From contig NZ_JAJAPW010000003.1 of NCBI RefSeq assembly GCF_020523925.1, positions 124,001 through 188,000 on the forward strand: 64,000 nucleotides of DNA, read 5' to 3'. The stretch comes from Neotamlana laminarinivorans (GTDB lineage Bacteria; Bacteroidota; Bacteroidia; Flavobacteriales; Flavobacteriaceae). Positions within the stretch are counted from its first letter, which is position 1, and each line of letters starts with the position of its first letter. Below, piece after piece: positions 1-8,541 of this stretch. The notes under the pieces were generated by a model, which saw nothing but the letters and a program-made list of their open reading frames with translations, did no database searches and was not told the DNA's origin. The translations under genes were made by a program, and so were the position numbers.

Positions 1-735
1 GGCGTATGTGTTGGTTAAAGAATCTGTATCTGTTAAAAAGCGAAGTTGATCGCCATAATCTGAATCTGGAAAATTTAACGGTGGCTCGCCTGCTAAACCA
101 TTTAAAACAGAATAAAAACCTGCGGCATCTTGTCGTGTTAAATTTATTGATAAGCCATGAGCTTCTTCCCCATGAAATCCTAAAGATGTATTGTTTGAGC
201 CTATTTGAATGCCTAACGGATATGATTCTACAATTAAATCGGAATAATACAGTTCCATGAAACGTCCCATCCAGCCTGTTTCTGCACCGTTTAATAAGCT
301 ATTACCGTCGTTTCCTGATAAATATAAATCGGTTGAAGTGAAATGTCCGCGATTTTGCGAAGGATAGCCAACCGATTGTAAAACACGAAGCCAACCTTTA
401 TCGTATAAGCTTTTCATGCCGGTTAAAGCAGGGTTAAGCCCAATTTGTTGGTTGTCTGGCAATGTGCTATCTAGGGTTAAGTATTTGTTGCTTCCAGAAA
501 TAGGTACTTTTATAGTGGGGCGTAAGTTGCTGTAAAGATCGTATTGGTTTAAAGGAACAACAGTGTTTAGGCCATCATTACCACCTGCTAAGTTTATTAA
601 AATAAGTTTACGGTTAGAAATATCGGGACATTCTAAATAAGGAGTAAACGTTTTTAAAGCGGCTTGAAGCTGTATAGGTGTTAAGCCCATAACAGAAGCA
701 GTTGCCGAAAGTTTTATAAAGTTACGTCTGTTCAT
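1..735 (-). CDS. DUF1501 family protein, C-terminus outside window
   Basis: The N-terminal 245 codons are visible, starting at the ATG whose last base is 735; the gene runs off the left edge. Residues 2-8 read NRRNFIK, a twin-arginine-type export motif, followed by a hydrophobic stretch ending near residue 26. The motif NLAGGNDGLNT at residues 48-58 is the hallmark start of DUF1501 (alkaline-phosphatase-like fold) proteins. It lies three bases downstream of the DUF1800 gene on the same strand, the usual pairing for these two families in Bacteroidota. The pair is thought to act in the envelope, but the substrate is unknown. Family call is firm; function is not assigned. Confidence 0.85.
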   Translation of the reverse strand, partial: MNRRNFIKLSATASVMGLTPIQLQAALKTFTPYLECPDISNRKLILINLAGGNDGLNTVVPLNQYDLYSNLRPTIKVPISGSNKYLTLDSTLPDNQQIGLNPALTGMKSLYDKGWLRVLQSVGYPSQNRGHFTSTDLYLSGNDGNSLLNGAETGWMGRFMELYYSDLIVESYPLGIQIGSNNTSLGFHGEEAHGLSINLTRQDAAGFYSVLNGLAGEPPLNFPDSDYGDQLRFLTDTDSLTNTYA

Positions 736-738
736 AGT

Positions 739-2379
739 TTACATTAATTGAAATTCGGCAGCATTAACCATAGCTGTAATTAAGGCGTCGAGGCGTATTT
801 TTACGGTTACATTGTCGTTGGAACTTAAGTAGTTGTTCCAGGTACCTGTCCAATAATAGTCAGGAAAGCCTTCTTCTACTAAAAAACTTTTAAAGTAGTT
901 TGTTCTGTCTTCGTCTATAGCTTCGGGGTATAATAAATCGGCAATTTCGGTAACGAGTAAAACTGGATCTGAGGCGTTTACAATATTATCTTCAACAAAT
1001 TTTACGGTATCGAGTAGCGCATAAGTATCACCATTGCTAATGGTATTTTCTCCAGCAATGAAGCTTTCCACGAGTCTGTATCTACCTATAATTGTGTTAG
1101 ACGAAAACCAGTTTCTGTCGTAAAGTGGTTCTTGGTAATAAGCGGGATATCCAGCAACTTCTTCTGGACTAAAAAATCCCATACCGGCATACGAAAAATA
1201 GGCATTGTGTATAAACCTGTAAAAAAACGTGTTATAAAAATTTAAGGCATCGGTATTTGGGTCAGGATAAGTAACATTAAACATGGCGCACATTTCAGAG
1301 AGGTGTTGCATAGGGTTTTTTATAATGCTACCAATAATTTCATCTGAAGAATCTGTATCATCTGCATCATAAAAGTGCTGGCTACATAATAAGGTTTTTA
1401 CAATGGGCTCAATATTATAGTCGTTACTTATAAGTTCTTGAGCCAGAGGAGTAATAATATCGGTTTCAACTTCTTCATCCCAATTACTCTTAACAAAATA
1501 TCTATATAATTTTCGGCAGTATGCTTTAGCTGTTTCTTCTTGCGAAAAAACCATATCTACAAAGTCGCTTAATTCATCTAAAATATCAGTAGGTGTTTCT
1601 CTGCCTGTAATTGTTGCGCCTCCAAAAGCAGCGCTAAAAGTTTTATTATCGGTATCGTGAAGTTCTTCATTTATATAGCCTGTTGGTAGGCCAGTTTCAG
1701 CATCAATAATACTCCTATCTTCTTGTTTTTTATAACCAGAAAGTACTTTTGCGGCTTGTTGTATGTCTATTTCTGTATAGTTAGTGTAATTTCCTGCGCC
1801 AATTTGTTCTCCTTCTAAAATTGTAAATAATTCTAAAAATTCTCTGGCGTAATTTTCGTTAGGGTTGTTTTTGTTGTTTCTAGTATTATCTAAATACTCT
1901 AGCATGGCGTTATCTAAGGTCATTTTTTTAGCTAAAGTTTTTATACTACCAAAAGCATAAAAATCAAGTAACCGTAAATAGTCATAATAATACGTTGCGG
2001 CTCCTGCGCCATCGTCTTTGGCAACGGTAAAACAGGTGTGCAGAAAAAACGATAATTTGTGTTTTAAACTTGTTTCGTTCATGGCATTATACCACCACCA
2101 TCCTGTTACTATAGCTCGCTTTCTGGGTTGATTATCAAAAGAATTTGGTAATGCAGTTGCCGATGTCCAAAAACCATCTGGTGCATCTGCAGGGAGCGGA
2201 TCGTAAGGTTCAGCAAGAGTGTTAGTAGTAGGTGTAAATAAACTATTAACAGCACTTTCTGGTGTTAACCCAATAAAACTATTTAGTTGGTTTTTTGAAA
2301 AATTAAAAGTAGCTCGCCTAAGTAGATGTTTAGCTTTTCGTTGGTCTAAATTACTTGTAAGCGGATTTAATGACGCCAT
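739..2379 (-). CDS. DUF1800 family protein
   Basis: This 546-residue protein has the DUF1800 layout: an N-terminal segment with KAKHLLRRATF (about residues 15-25), an internal HKLSFFLHTCF segment, and NPNENYAREFLELFTI (about residues 172-187), the most conserved block of the family. There is no clear cleavable signal peptide at the chosen ATG. The gene ends three bases before the DUF1501 start, so the two are almost certainly cotranscribed. DUF1800 proteins are usually encoded next to DUF1501 proteins and are presumed to be envelope-associated, but no reaction is established. The family assignment is strong and the biological role is open. Confidence 0.88.
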   Translation of the reverse strand: MASLNPLTSNLDQRKAKHLLRRATFNFSKNQLNSFIGLTPESAVNSLFTPTTNTLAEPYDPLPADAPDGFWTSATALPNSFDNQPRKRAIVTGWWWYNAMNETSLKHKLSFFLHTCFTVAKDDGAGAATYYYDYLRLLDFYAFGSIKTLAKKMTLDNAMLEYLDNTRNNKNNPNENYAREFLELFTILEGEQIGAGNYTNYTEIDIQQAAKVLSGYKKQEDRSIIDAETGLPTGYINEELHDTDNKTFSAAFGGATITGRETPTDILDELSDFVDMVFSQEETAKAYCRKLYRYFVKSNWDEEVETDIITPLAQELISNDYNIEPIVKTLLCSQHFYDADDTDSSDEIIGSIIKNPMQHLSEMCAMFNVTYPDPNTDALNFYNTFFYRFIHNAYFSYAGMGFFSPEEVAGYPAYYQEPLYDRNWFSSNTIIGRYRLVESFIAGENTISNGDTYALLDTVKFVEDNIVNASDPVLLVTEIADLLYPEAIDEDRTNYFKSFLVEEGFPDYYWTGTWNNYLSSNDNVTVKIRLDALITAMVNAAEFQLM

Positions 2380-2690
2380 AAAAAATAATTTTCGGTTATG
2401 TTATATTATAAGGCTTTAAAAAATATGGAACAAAAATGTTTATATTTTATGAAATATGTTGAGGGAGGATTAATTGCTTAAATATACGTCTATGATTTAT
2501 AAATAGATGTTACTAGAACAATAAAACTTGATTTTTTTTAAAAAAGTGTTAAATGGTCGATCAATTATATACGGATATACAATGATGTACAAAGTTTAAA
2601 AGAATTCTTTTTGCTCACTTTATGGGTTGAAATATCAAAAATTAAACATCAAATTACTAAATTTGCAATTCTTAAAATTTAAAGAGCATT
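2380..2690. other. Intergenic region between divergent DUF1800 and ffh
   Basis: This AT-rich 311-base gap separates the divergent DUF1800 and ffh genes. I see no ORF or RNA gene in it. The only recognisable signal is a TAnnTTTG box at 2658-2665 pointing at ffh. No convincing promoter for the leftward gene was found. Confidence 0.6.
2658..2665 (+). promoter_or_regulatory. Bacteroidota-type -7 box for ffh
   Basis: TAAATTTG fits the TAnnTTTG -7 consensus of the primary sigma factor in Bacteroidota. It lies 25 bases before the ffh ATG. No TTTG (-33) element was seen at the expected 19-base spacing, so the call rests on the -7 box alone. Confidence 0.5.
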
Positions 2691-4019
2691 ATGTTTAATA
2701 ATTTAAGCGATAAATTAGATAAAGCCTTACACGTATTAAAAGGGCATGGAAGTATAACAGAGGTTAATGTAGCAGAGACTTTAAAGGAAGTTAGACGTGC
2801 CTTACTTGATGCCGATGTTAACTTTAAAATAGCCAAACAATTTACTAATACTGTTAAAGAAAAAGCACTTGGGCAAGATGTTTTAACAACACTTCAACCA
2901 GGGCAATTAATGGTGAAAATTGTTAAGGATGAGTTAACCGAACTTATGGGTGGCGATGCGGCTGGTATAAACTTATCTGGCTCGCCAAGTGTAATTTTAA
3001 TGTCGGGTTTACAAGGTTCGGGTAAAACCACTTTTTCTGGTAAACTTGCTAATTATTTAAAAAATAAAAAAACCAAAAAACCACTATTAGTGGCTTGTGA
3101 TGTATATCGTCCTGCGGCGATAGATCAGTTGCATGTTGTAGGAGATCAAATAGATGTTGAGGTTTTTAGCGATAGAGGAAATAACGATCCGGTGGCTATT
3201 TCGAAAGCAGCAATTGCACATGCAAAAGCAAACGGACATAATGTTGTAATTATAGATACCGCTGGTCGTTTAGCTGTAGATGAAGCAATGATGACCGAAA
3301 TATCGAACATTCATAAAGCTATTCAACCTCAAGAAACATTGTTTGTTGTAGATTCTATGACAGGACAAGATGCTGTTAATACAGCTAAAGCCTTTAATGA
3401 TGTATTAAATTTCGACGGTGTTATTCTTACCAAATTAGATGGTGATACTCGTGGTGGTGCAGCAATTTCTATTAAATCTGTAGTAAATAAACCGATTAAA
3501 TTTATTGGTACAGGTGAGAAAATGGAAGCGATAGATGTTTTCTATCCATCGCGTATGGCCGATCGTATTTTAGGTATGGGTGATGTTGTATCACTTGTAG
3601 AAAGAGCTCAAGAACAGTTTGATGAACAAGAAGCAAGAAAACTTCAAAAGAAAATAGCTAAAAACCAATTTGGTTTCGATGATTTCTTAAAGCAAATTCA
3701 GCAAATTAAAAAAATGGGTAATATGAAAGACCTTATGGGAATGATACCCGGAGCTGGAAAAATGCTTAAAGATGTAGATATAGATGATGATGCGTTTAAA
3801 GGTATTGAAGCTATTATACATTCTATGACTCCAGGCGAACGCTCAACACCTTCAGTATTAAATGCTAGTAGAAAGAAGCGTATTGCAAAAGGATCTGGAA
3901 CATCTGTTCAAGAGGTTAATCAGTTATTGAAACAATTTAACCAAATGAGTAAGATGATGAAAATGATGCAAGGCGGTGGCGGCAAAAAGATGATGCAAAT
4001 GATGAAGAATATGCGTTAA
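2691..4019 (+). CDS. ffh: Signal recognition particle GTPase Ffh
   Basis: Ffh binds signal sequences of nascent inner-membrane proteins and, with 4.5S RNA and FtsY, delivers the ribosome to the translocon. The 442 residues show the N domain, then a G domain with GLQGSGKTT (about residue 106), DTAGR, and TKLDGDTRGGAA, and finally a methionine-rich M domain that ends in MKMMQGGGGKKMMQMMKNMR. Length is typical for the family. It starts at an ATG behind a -7 box at 2658-2665. The gene is followed by a repeat-rich spacer and folD on the same strand. Identification is secure. Confidence 0.97.
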   Translation: MFNNLSDKLDKALHVLKGHGSITEVNVAETLKEVRRALLDADVNFKIAKQFTNTVKEKALGQDVLTTLQPGQLMVKIVKDELTELMGGDAAGINLSGSPSVILMSGLQGSGKTTFSGKLANYLKNKKTKKPLLVACDVYRPAAIDQLHVVGDQIDVEVFSDRGNNDPVAISKAAIAHAKANGHNVVIIDTAGRLAVDEAMMTEISNIHKAIQPQETLFVVDSMTGQDAVNTAKAFNDVLNFDGVILTKLDGDTRGGAAISIKSVVNKPIKFIGTGEKMEAIDVFYPSRMADRILGMGDVVSLVERAQEQFDEQEARKLQKKIAKNQFGFDDFLKQIQQIKKMGNMKDLMGMIPGAGKMLKDVDIDDDAFKGIEAIIHSMTPGERSTPSVLNASRKKRIAKGSGTSVQEVNQLLKQFNQMSKMMKMMQGGGGKKMMQMMKNMR

Positions 4020-4021
4020 TT

Positions 4022-4059
4022 TGTTAGAAGTTAGAAGTTAGAAGTTTGAAGTTAGAAGT
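4022..4059 (+). repeat. Short tandem 7-mer repeat
   Basis: Four to five units related to GTTAGAA lie head to tail right after the ffh stop, one of them changed to GTTTGAA. The run directly abuts the dispersed repeat at 4060-4084. No coding or regulatory role is evident. Confidence 0.75.
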
Positions 4060-4084
4060 GTCATGCTGAGCGCAGTCGAAGCAT
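4060..4084 (+). repeat. Dispersed intergenic repeat, GTCATGCTGAGC type, copy 1
   Basis: The core GCTGAGCGCAGTCGAAGC at 4064-4082 recurs in inverse orientation inside the gatB/aspS fusion (17495-17518). A degenerate relative lies at 57786-57812. From memory, such elements are scattered between genes of many flavobacterial genomes. Its function is unknown. Confidence 0.7.
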
Positions 4085-4106
4085 AAATATAATAATAAAT
4101 AAAACT

Positions 4107-4133
4107 TGGCGTCTTTTGCGCCTTTGCGAGAAA
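4107..4133 (+). repeat. Possible second dispersed repeat (GCGCCTTTGCGAG type)
   Basis: A GC-rich island containing TTTTGCGCCTTTGCGAGAAA sits just before folD in an otherwise very AT-rich spacer. It resembles short intergenic repeats I recall from other flavobacteria, but no second copy was found in this window. Confidence 0.4.
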
Positions 4134-4137
4134 ATTT

Positions 4138-5013
4138 ATGACAATCTTAGATGGTAAAAAAGTAAGTAACGACATTAAAAATGAAATTGCAGAACATGTA
4201 TCTGCAATGATTTCTAAAGGAGAAAAAGTACCACATTTAGCTGCAGTTTTAGTAGGAAGTGATGGTGCTAGTATGACTTATGTGAATGCTAAAGTAAAAG
4301 CTTGCGAAAAAATAGGTTTTAAATCAACACTTATTGAGTTACCCGAATATACCTCGGAAGAAGAATTGTTAGAAACCATCAATAAATTAAATAAAGATGA
4401 TGGTATAGATGGCTTTATTGTTCAATTACCATTGCCTGATCAAATTGATGAGCAAAAAGTTTTAATGGCCATAGATCCTGATAAAGATGTAGATGGATTT
4501 CATCCTACAAATGTTGGTCGTATGGCTTTAGATTTACCAACCTTTTTACCTGCAACACCATATGGTATTATGGAATTGCTTGAACGTTACCAAGTAGAAA
4601 CATCGGGTAAAAATGTTGTTGTTATGGGGCGTAGCCATATTGTTGGTCGCCCGATGAGTATTTTAATGAGCCAAAAACGAAAGGCAGGAGATGCTACGGT
4701 AACAGTGGTTCATAGTCGTTCAAAAAACTTAAAAGATATTACACTTGGTGCGGATATTATTGTAGCAGCAATAGGAATATCAGAGTTTTTAACTGGCGAT
4801 ATGGTTAAAGAAGATGTTGTGGTAATAGATGTTGGTATTACTCGTGTACCAGACCAAACCAAAAAGAACGGTTACCGCCTTGCAGGTGATGTGCATTTTG
4901 AAAGCGTTAGCAAAAAAGCTAGCTATATTACTCCAGTACCTGGTGGTGTTGGACCAATGACTATTGCCATGTTGTTAAAAAACACTTTGCTAGCTAGAGA
5001 GCGTCACGGATAG
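4138..5013 (+). CDS. folD: Bifunctional methylenetetrahydrofolate dehydrogenase/cyclohydrolase FolD
   Basis: FolD interconverts 5,10-methylene-, 5,10-methenyl- and 10-formyl-tetrahydrofolate in the cytoplasm, feeding one-carbon metabolism. The 291-residue length is normal. Visible motifs are [13 protein letters not shown] around residue 50 (catalytic Tyr and Lys region), [20 protein letters not shown], the nucleotide-binding [10 protein letters not shown], and the C-terminal [15 protein letters not shown]. The ATG at 4138 directly follows an AT-rich stretch. The gene converges with the glycosidase gene to its right with only four bases between the stops, and no separate terminator is evident. 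Confidence 0.97.
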   Translation: MTILDGKKVSNDIKNEIAEHVSAMISKGEKVPHLAAVLVGSDGASMTYVNAKVKACEKIGFKSTLIELPEYTSEEELLETINKLNKDDGIDGFIVQLPLPDQIDEQKVLMAIDPDKDVDGFHPTNVGRMALDLPTFLPATPYGIMELLERYQVETSGKNVVVMGRSHIVGRPMSILMSQKRKAGDATVTVVHSRSKNLKDITLGADIIVAAIGISEFLTGDMVKEDVVVIDVGITRVPDQTKKNGYRLAGDVHFESVSKKASYITPVPGGVGPMTIAMLLKNTLLARERHG

Positions 5014-5017
5014 TATT

Positions 5018-6403
5018 TTATATAGATTCGTGATATCTATCAATAGCTTGTAAAATTCTGTTTACTCGGTTTATTTTTAATTGTTTCATGTAAATGTAGC
5101 TATTGTTCAAAATGTTTTGAATTCGTGGGTTATTGTTATATGTTTTTCTTGCATTATATAATTTTGTAGCCGTAGCTAAATCATTTTCATCAAATTTAGA
5201 TCCTGTATATTCTTGTAACATAGTTAAATACTTATAACCAAATTGTGCTGTAGGCTCCAGCATTGTGCCTTCTCCAAAGTCGTTCCAAGTAATTAATTGT
5301 ATAAAATCTGCGCTTTTTAAGCTAGAGTTGTTTAGAGTTTCAATAAAGGTTAATCCATTGTTTTCTGGTAATTCCCAATTATTAATACCATCGCTCCAGC
5401 CACCTTCGGCGTAATAACTTTTAAATCCAGGATAGGTTGATCCAATGTTTATTTCATTTGTATTAGCATAAGTATTATAAAAATAATCTTGAGCTGCTAA
5501 ATGGTCTGGAGCTACCCATAAAAATTCACCATTAAAATATCCTCCTAAATTATTACTTAAACCCCATAAAGAAATTAATGAAGGTGTATCTGAGGTATTA
5601 AAAACACTGTTAATAGCACCCCATTCGTGTGCATTTGTTAAATAATGTGGACCAAAAACGCTTATTATTTTATTTCCGTTAAATTCTAAATAATTTGAAC
5701 TGGTAAAGTATTCTTGTTTTATGTAATTAAAATCTTTTTTAGCCCTTTCAACAGGTGTACTTTCATTACCATCTATATTAATATAAGCCACTCTGTCTTC
5801 ATACATTATTGAAAAATCTAACCCAACATTTTCAAGTTTAGGTATAAAAGTTTCGGTAGCTTGTTTAATTAACCCGTAATCATGTATATCTCTACTGCCA
5901 TACCAATCAAAAATAACACCATCAATTCCAGAGAGTTTCATTAATAAAAAATGGTATTCTTGTAAATCTGGATCTGATGATGAATACGGACCAATTAGAG
6001 GGTTGTAATATGAAGCTATTTCTTGTAAACCATTTTGGTCTAAATTATCAGGGTTTCTGTTGGTCATTGTCCAATGTTGCCCCCAATAACCATCATAATC
6101 CTTCGATTGAAACCAAGGTAAATAATGTACATAAACTTTTTTAGGGTTGGATTTGTCTATTTCCATTTCACCATCAGATTTTGTAGTGGCATCTTTTAGA
6201 AAAGAAGTGTTTAATATAGTTAGCTCTTCGTGTAATACCGCTTTTAAAATAGAATCGTTATAGGTTTCATTATATTCTGGGATAATATATATGTTAGTAT
6301 CGTTTTTTTCACTAAAGCCTATCTCCTCTTTGTTACATGAAACTGCAAAAATTATAATTGAAGAAAGTATTAATTTTATTATATTGTTTTTGGTTAAAGT
6401 CAT
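5018..6403 (-). CDS. GH71/99-like glycoside hydrolase, lipoprotein
   Basis: The protein (461 residues) starts with a hydrophobic signal ending in FAVSC, a lipobox, so it is probably anchored in the envelope. The block beginning KVYVHYLPWF, followed by GYWGQHWTM, YYNPLIGPYSS and GIDGVIFDWYG, follows the order of motifs in GH99 endo-alpha-mannosidases and related GH71/99-like proteins. The C-terminal ITWNDFGEGTMLEP (about residues 368-381) aligns with the GH99 catalytic segment. There the first of the two expected glutamates reads Asp (NDFGEG), while the second Glu is kept. It is probably a polysaccharide-degrading enzyme, but the exact substrate and activity are uncertain. No SusC/SusD genes flank it. 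Confidence 0.75.
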   Translation of the reverse strand: MTLTKNNIIKLILSSIIIFAVSCNKEEIGFSEKNDTNIYIIPEYNETYNDSILKAVLHEELTILNTSFLKDATTKSDGEMEIDKSNPKKVYVHYLPWFQSKDYDGYWGQHWTMTNRNPDNLDQNGLQEIASYYNPLIGPYSSSDPDLQEYHFLLMKLSGIDGVIFDWYGSRDIHDYGLIKQATETFIPKLENVGLDFSIMYEDRVAYINIDGNESTPVERAKKDFNYIKQEYFTSSNYLEFNGNKIISVFGPHYLTNAHEWGAINSVFNTSDTPSLISLWGLSNNLGGYFNGEFLWVAPDHLAAQDYFYNTYANTNEINIGSTYPGFKSYYAEGGWSDGINNWELPENNGLTFIETLNNSSLKSADFIQLITWNDFGEGTMLEPTAQFGYKYLTMLQEYTGSKFDENDLATATKLYNARKTYNNNPRIQNILNNSYIYMKQLKINRVNRILQAIDRYHESI

Positions 6404-6470
6404 GTTTATCAGTATTTTAATTTTTTCTAACGTATGAGTTTAAAAATTAAAAAACCGACAAAACGAAATA

Positions 6471-6525
6471 AAAATCGATAAAATTATCAATTTGTAAGAT
6501 TAATACTTCAAATAAAATCGATAAA
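6471..6525. repeat. Pair of 12-bp direct repeats upstream of the GH71/99-like gene
   Basis: AAAATCGATAAA occurs at 6471-6482 and again at 6514-6525, both containing the palindrome ATCGAT. They lie about 70 and 110 bases upstream of the glycosidase start. Regulator half-sites are possible, but the region is so AT-rich that chance is not excluded. Confidence 0.35.
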
Positions 6526-6555
6526 CTGAATATTTAAAAGTTACAGTAATAAGTT

Positions 6556-7317
6556 TTAAGGTTTTCTTCTGTTTAAGTTTTTTGGGGTAAAGGTTTTAGA
6601 TGAGTCTGCAAGTAGCTTGTTTAAATTTAAAAATTCGTCATTAGTTAACTCGCGATATTTGCCAATGGGCATATCTAATTTAATATTCATTATTCTAACC
6701 CGCTTTAGAGTTTGTACTTCATAATTTAAATAACTACACATACGCCTAATTTGTCTGTTTAAGCCTTGAGTTAAAATAATTTTAAATTTATACGTGCTTA
6801 GTTTTTCAACTTTACACTTTTTTGTAGTTTGTTTAAGTTCTTCTAGGTAAATACCACCGCGCATACGTTCTAAAAATGTTTGCGAAATAGGCTTATCAAC
6901 TGTAACAACATATTCTTTTTCATGGTTGTTACTGGCCCTTAAAATTTTGTTTACTATATCGCCATCATCTGTTAATAAAATTAGGCCTTCGCTAGGCTTG
7001 TCTAATCTTCCAATAGGAAAAATGCGCTTGTGATAGTTTATAAAATCAATAATATTGTCTTTTTCAATATTTGTGTCTGTAGTGCAGACTATGCCTATAG
7101 GTTTGTTAAAAGCTAGATAAACAAAACTTTTTTTTGTGTTTTTTACTATCTCACCATCTACAGCAACAACGTCGTTAGGTGAAACTTTTGTTCCCATTTC
7201 AGGCACAACACCATTTAGGGTTACTCTACCCGCATTAATTAGTTTATCGGCTTCTCGCCTTGAGCAGTAACCAACTTCGCTTAAGAATTTATTTAATCGT
7301 GTTAAATTATCGCTCAA
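6556..7317 (-). CDS. rluF: Pseudouridine synthase of the RluF/RsuA family
   Basis: The enzyme isomerises a specific uridine in ribosomal RNA to pseudouridine. The N-terminal S4 RNA-binding domain is visible (RLNKFLSEVGYCSRREADKLI, residues 6-26), followed by the catalytic motif GRLDKPSEGLILLT around residue 100 with its nucleophilic Asp, and the family block LTQGLNRQIRRMCSYL near residue 185. The arrangement fits RluF (23S rRNA U2604) best, though RsuA/RluB relatives are close. It ends a leftward gene run and begins three bases after the alpha/beta hydrolase stop. Length (253) is slightly shorter than E. coli RluF. Confidence 0.88.
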   Translation of the reverse strand: MSDNLTRLNKFLSEVGYCSRREADKLINAGRVTLNGVVPEMGTKVSPNDVVAVDGEIVKNTKKSFVYLAFNKPIGIVCTTDTNIEKDNIIDFINYHKRIFPIGRLDKPSEGLILLTDDGDIVNKILRASNNHEKEYVVTVDKPISQTFLERMRGGIYLEELKQTTKKCKVEKLSTYKFKIILTQGLNRQIRRMCSYLNYEVQTLKRVRIMNIKLDMPIGKYRELTNDEFLNLNKLLADSSKTFTPKNLNRRKP

Positions 7318-7320
7318 AAG

Positions 7321-8160
7321 TTAATTGTTTATAAAGTTAATTATGGCATCATCAATGCTATCGTCTTTTAAGCCATGGCCAAAACCTTCGGTGGTTTTTA
7401 ATGTTGAATTTTTGTAGTGTCGCGCAATAAGTTTGGCTTCATCGTAACCAACAATTTTATCATGTTTATCATGAATAATTAAGCCTTCTGCTTCAATTTT
7501 TTTTGTGAAATTTGCAGATGAAAAATAGGTGCCTTTATTGTCAAAATTATCTTCGACTAATTGATTAAGTCCATCTTCAATTTTACTATTAAAATTAAGC
7601 ATTTTTACATAGCCTTTAAAGATTTTAGTAAACTCTGAAGGCGCTCCAAGTAGTACTAGTTTTTCTAAGTTTTTATATTGGTATTTATGTTGAAAGAAAA
7701 TAGAAGCCATTCCGCCAACCGAATGCCCAATAATTATACTAGGTTTAAAATGATTAACAGCTACATTTATAAATTCTGAATATAATATGGCATTAAATTT
7801 AGTGCCTCCAGATTTTCCATGTGCAGGGGCATCAAGAGCAACAATGTTGTAATTGTATTCTTGTAATTTGTTTTTTAAAACTTTCCAGCGGTAGCTGTTG
7901 CTTTCCCAGCCGTGTGCGAGTAAAATAGTTTTACCCTCTCCAGGCCAATTATAAGTGTGTATGTCTAAATCGTTATACTTTAATTTTTCTTGAATGGCGG
8001 TATTTAAAAAATCATGATGCTTATCTAGCAAGCGTCCTGCTCTGGGTGTTACAAAAATATCGAATGCCTTCGTGCTAGCATATTTGGGTGCAATATGGCT
8101 AAGCGTATTAAGCGAAGTTCCAATAATTTTAGGTAGTGTTTTTTTTATTATCTTCTTCAT
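7321..8160 (-). CDS. Alpha/beta hydrolase
   Basis: The 279-residue protein has an alpha/beta-hydrolase fold signature. HGWESNSYRW supplies the oxyanion-hole region, GHSVGGMAS near residue 145 carries the nucleophilic Ser, HDKHDKIVGYDEA near residue 230 the probable acid, and GFGHGLKDDS near residue 261 the His. There is no clear signal peptide, so it is likely cytoplasmic. It sits one base after the cupin gene and three bases before rluF, so it is probably cotranscribed with both. The substrate cannot be inferred from sequence. Confidence 0.85.
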   Translation of the reverse strand: MKKIIKKTLPKIIGTSLNTLSHIAPKYASTKAFDIFVTPRAGRLLDKHHDFLNTAIQEKLKYNDLDIHTYNWPGEGKTILLAHGWESNSYRWKVLKNKLQEYNYNIVALDAPAHGKSGGTKFNAILYSEFINVAVNHFKPSIIIGHSVGGMASIFFQHKYQYKNLEKLVLLGAPSEFTKIFKGYVKMLNFNSKIEDGLNQLVEDNFDNKGTYFSSANFTKKIEAEGLIIHDKHDKIVGYDEAKLIARHYKNSTLKTTEGFGHGLKDDSIDDAIINFINN

Positions 8161-8161
8161 G

Positions 8162-8527
8162 TTATTCTTCTCTATTCACTAAATCTATTGAAAAAGCGGG
8201 TAAACAGATAGCTAAATATTCGCAATCCTCGTTAAAGGGATTGGAATATTGTACTCTAGTATTTTTTTGAATTTTAATTGATTGTCCTGCCTGCAAAGTT
8301 ACAACCTCGTCTTCAATTATAAATTGTTTTTTGCCTTTTATAATAAAGGTGTATTCATCAAATTCTGGAATTTGGAATGGTTCACTCCAACCTGCAGGAG
8401 CAATCATATGAGCAATACTGATTTTAGAGCCACCAGTGGTTGCATTTCCAAAGTGTTCTTTTATGGTTTTGCCATCGGTGGTTGGTACAATAAAAGGGTT
8501 GTTTTGGATAATATATTTTTTACTCAT
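8162..8527 (-). CDS. Small cupin-domain protein
   Basis: This 121-residue single-domain protein has the cupin pattern: GSKISIAHMIAPAGW, then PEFDEYTFIIKGKKQF, then LQAGQSIKIQKNTRVQYSNP. The first cupin motif keeps a Glu but lacks the full HxH pair, so metal binding may be weak or lost. It is tightly linked to the hydrolase gene downstream (one base) and the lipoprotein gene upstream (14 bases). Such small cupins often bind a small ligand or act as isomerases, but no function is claimed here. Confidence 0.7.
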   Translation of the reverse strand: MSKKYIIQNNPFIVPTTDGKTIKEHFGNATTGGSKISIAHMIAPAGWSEPFQIPEFDEYTFIIKGKKQFIIEDEVVTLQAGQSIKIQKNTRVQYSNPFNEDCEYLAICLPAFSIDLVNREE

Positions 8528-8541
8528 AAACTACAATGTAA

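Noticed and set aside
6-260. Rightward 84-codon frame opposite the DUF1501 gene
   Set aside because: It lies entirely on the antisense strand of a clear DUF1501 coding sequence, with no protein-like motifs.
4022-4060. Tandem 7-mers considered as a CRISPR-like array
   Set aside because: Units are only seven bases with no spacers and no cas genes anywhere in the window.
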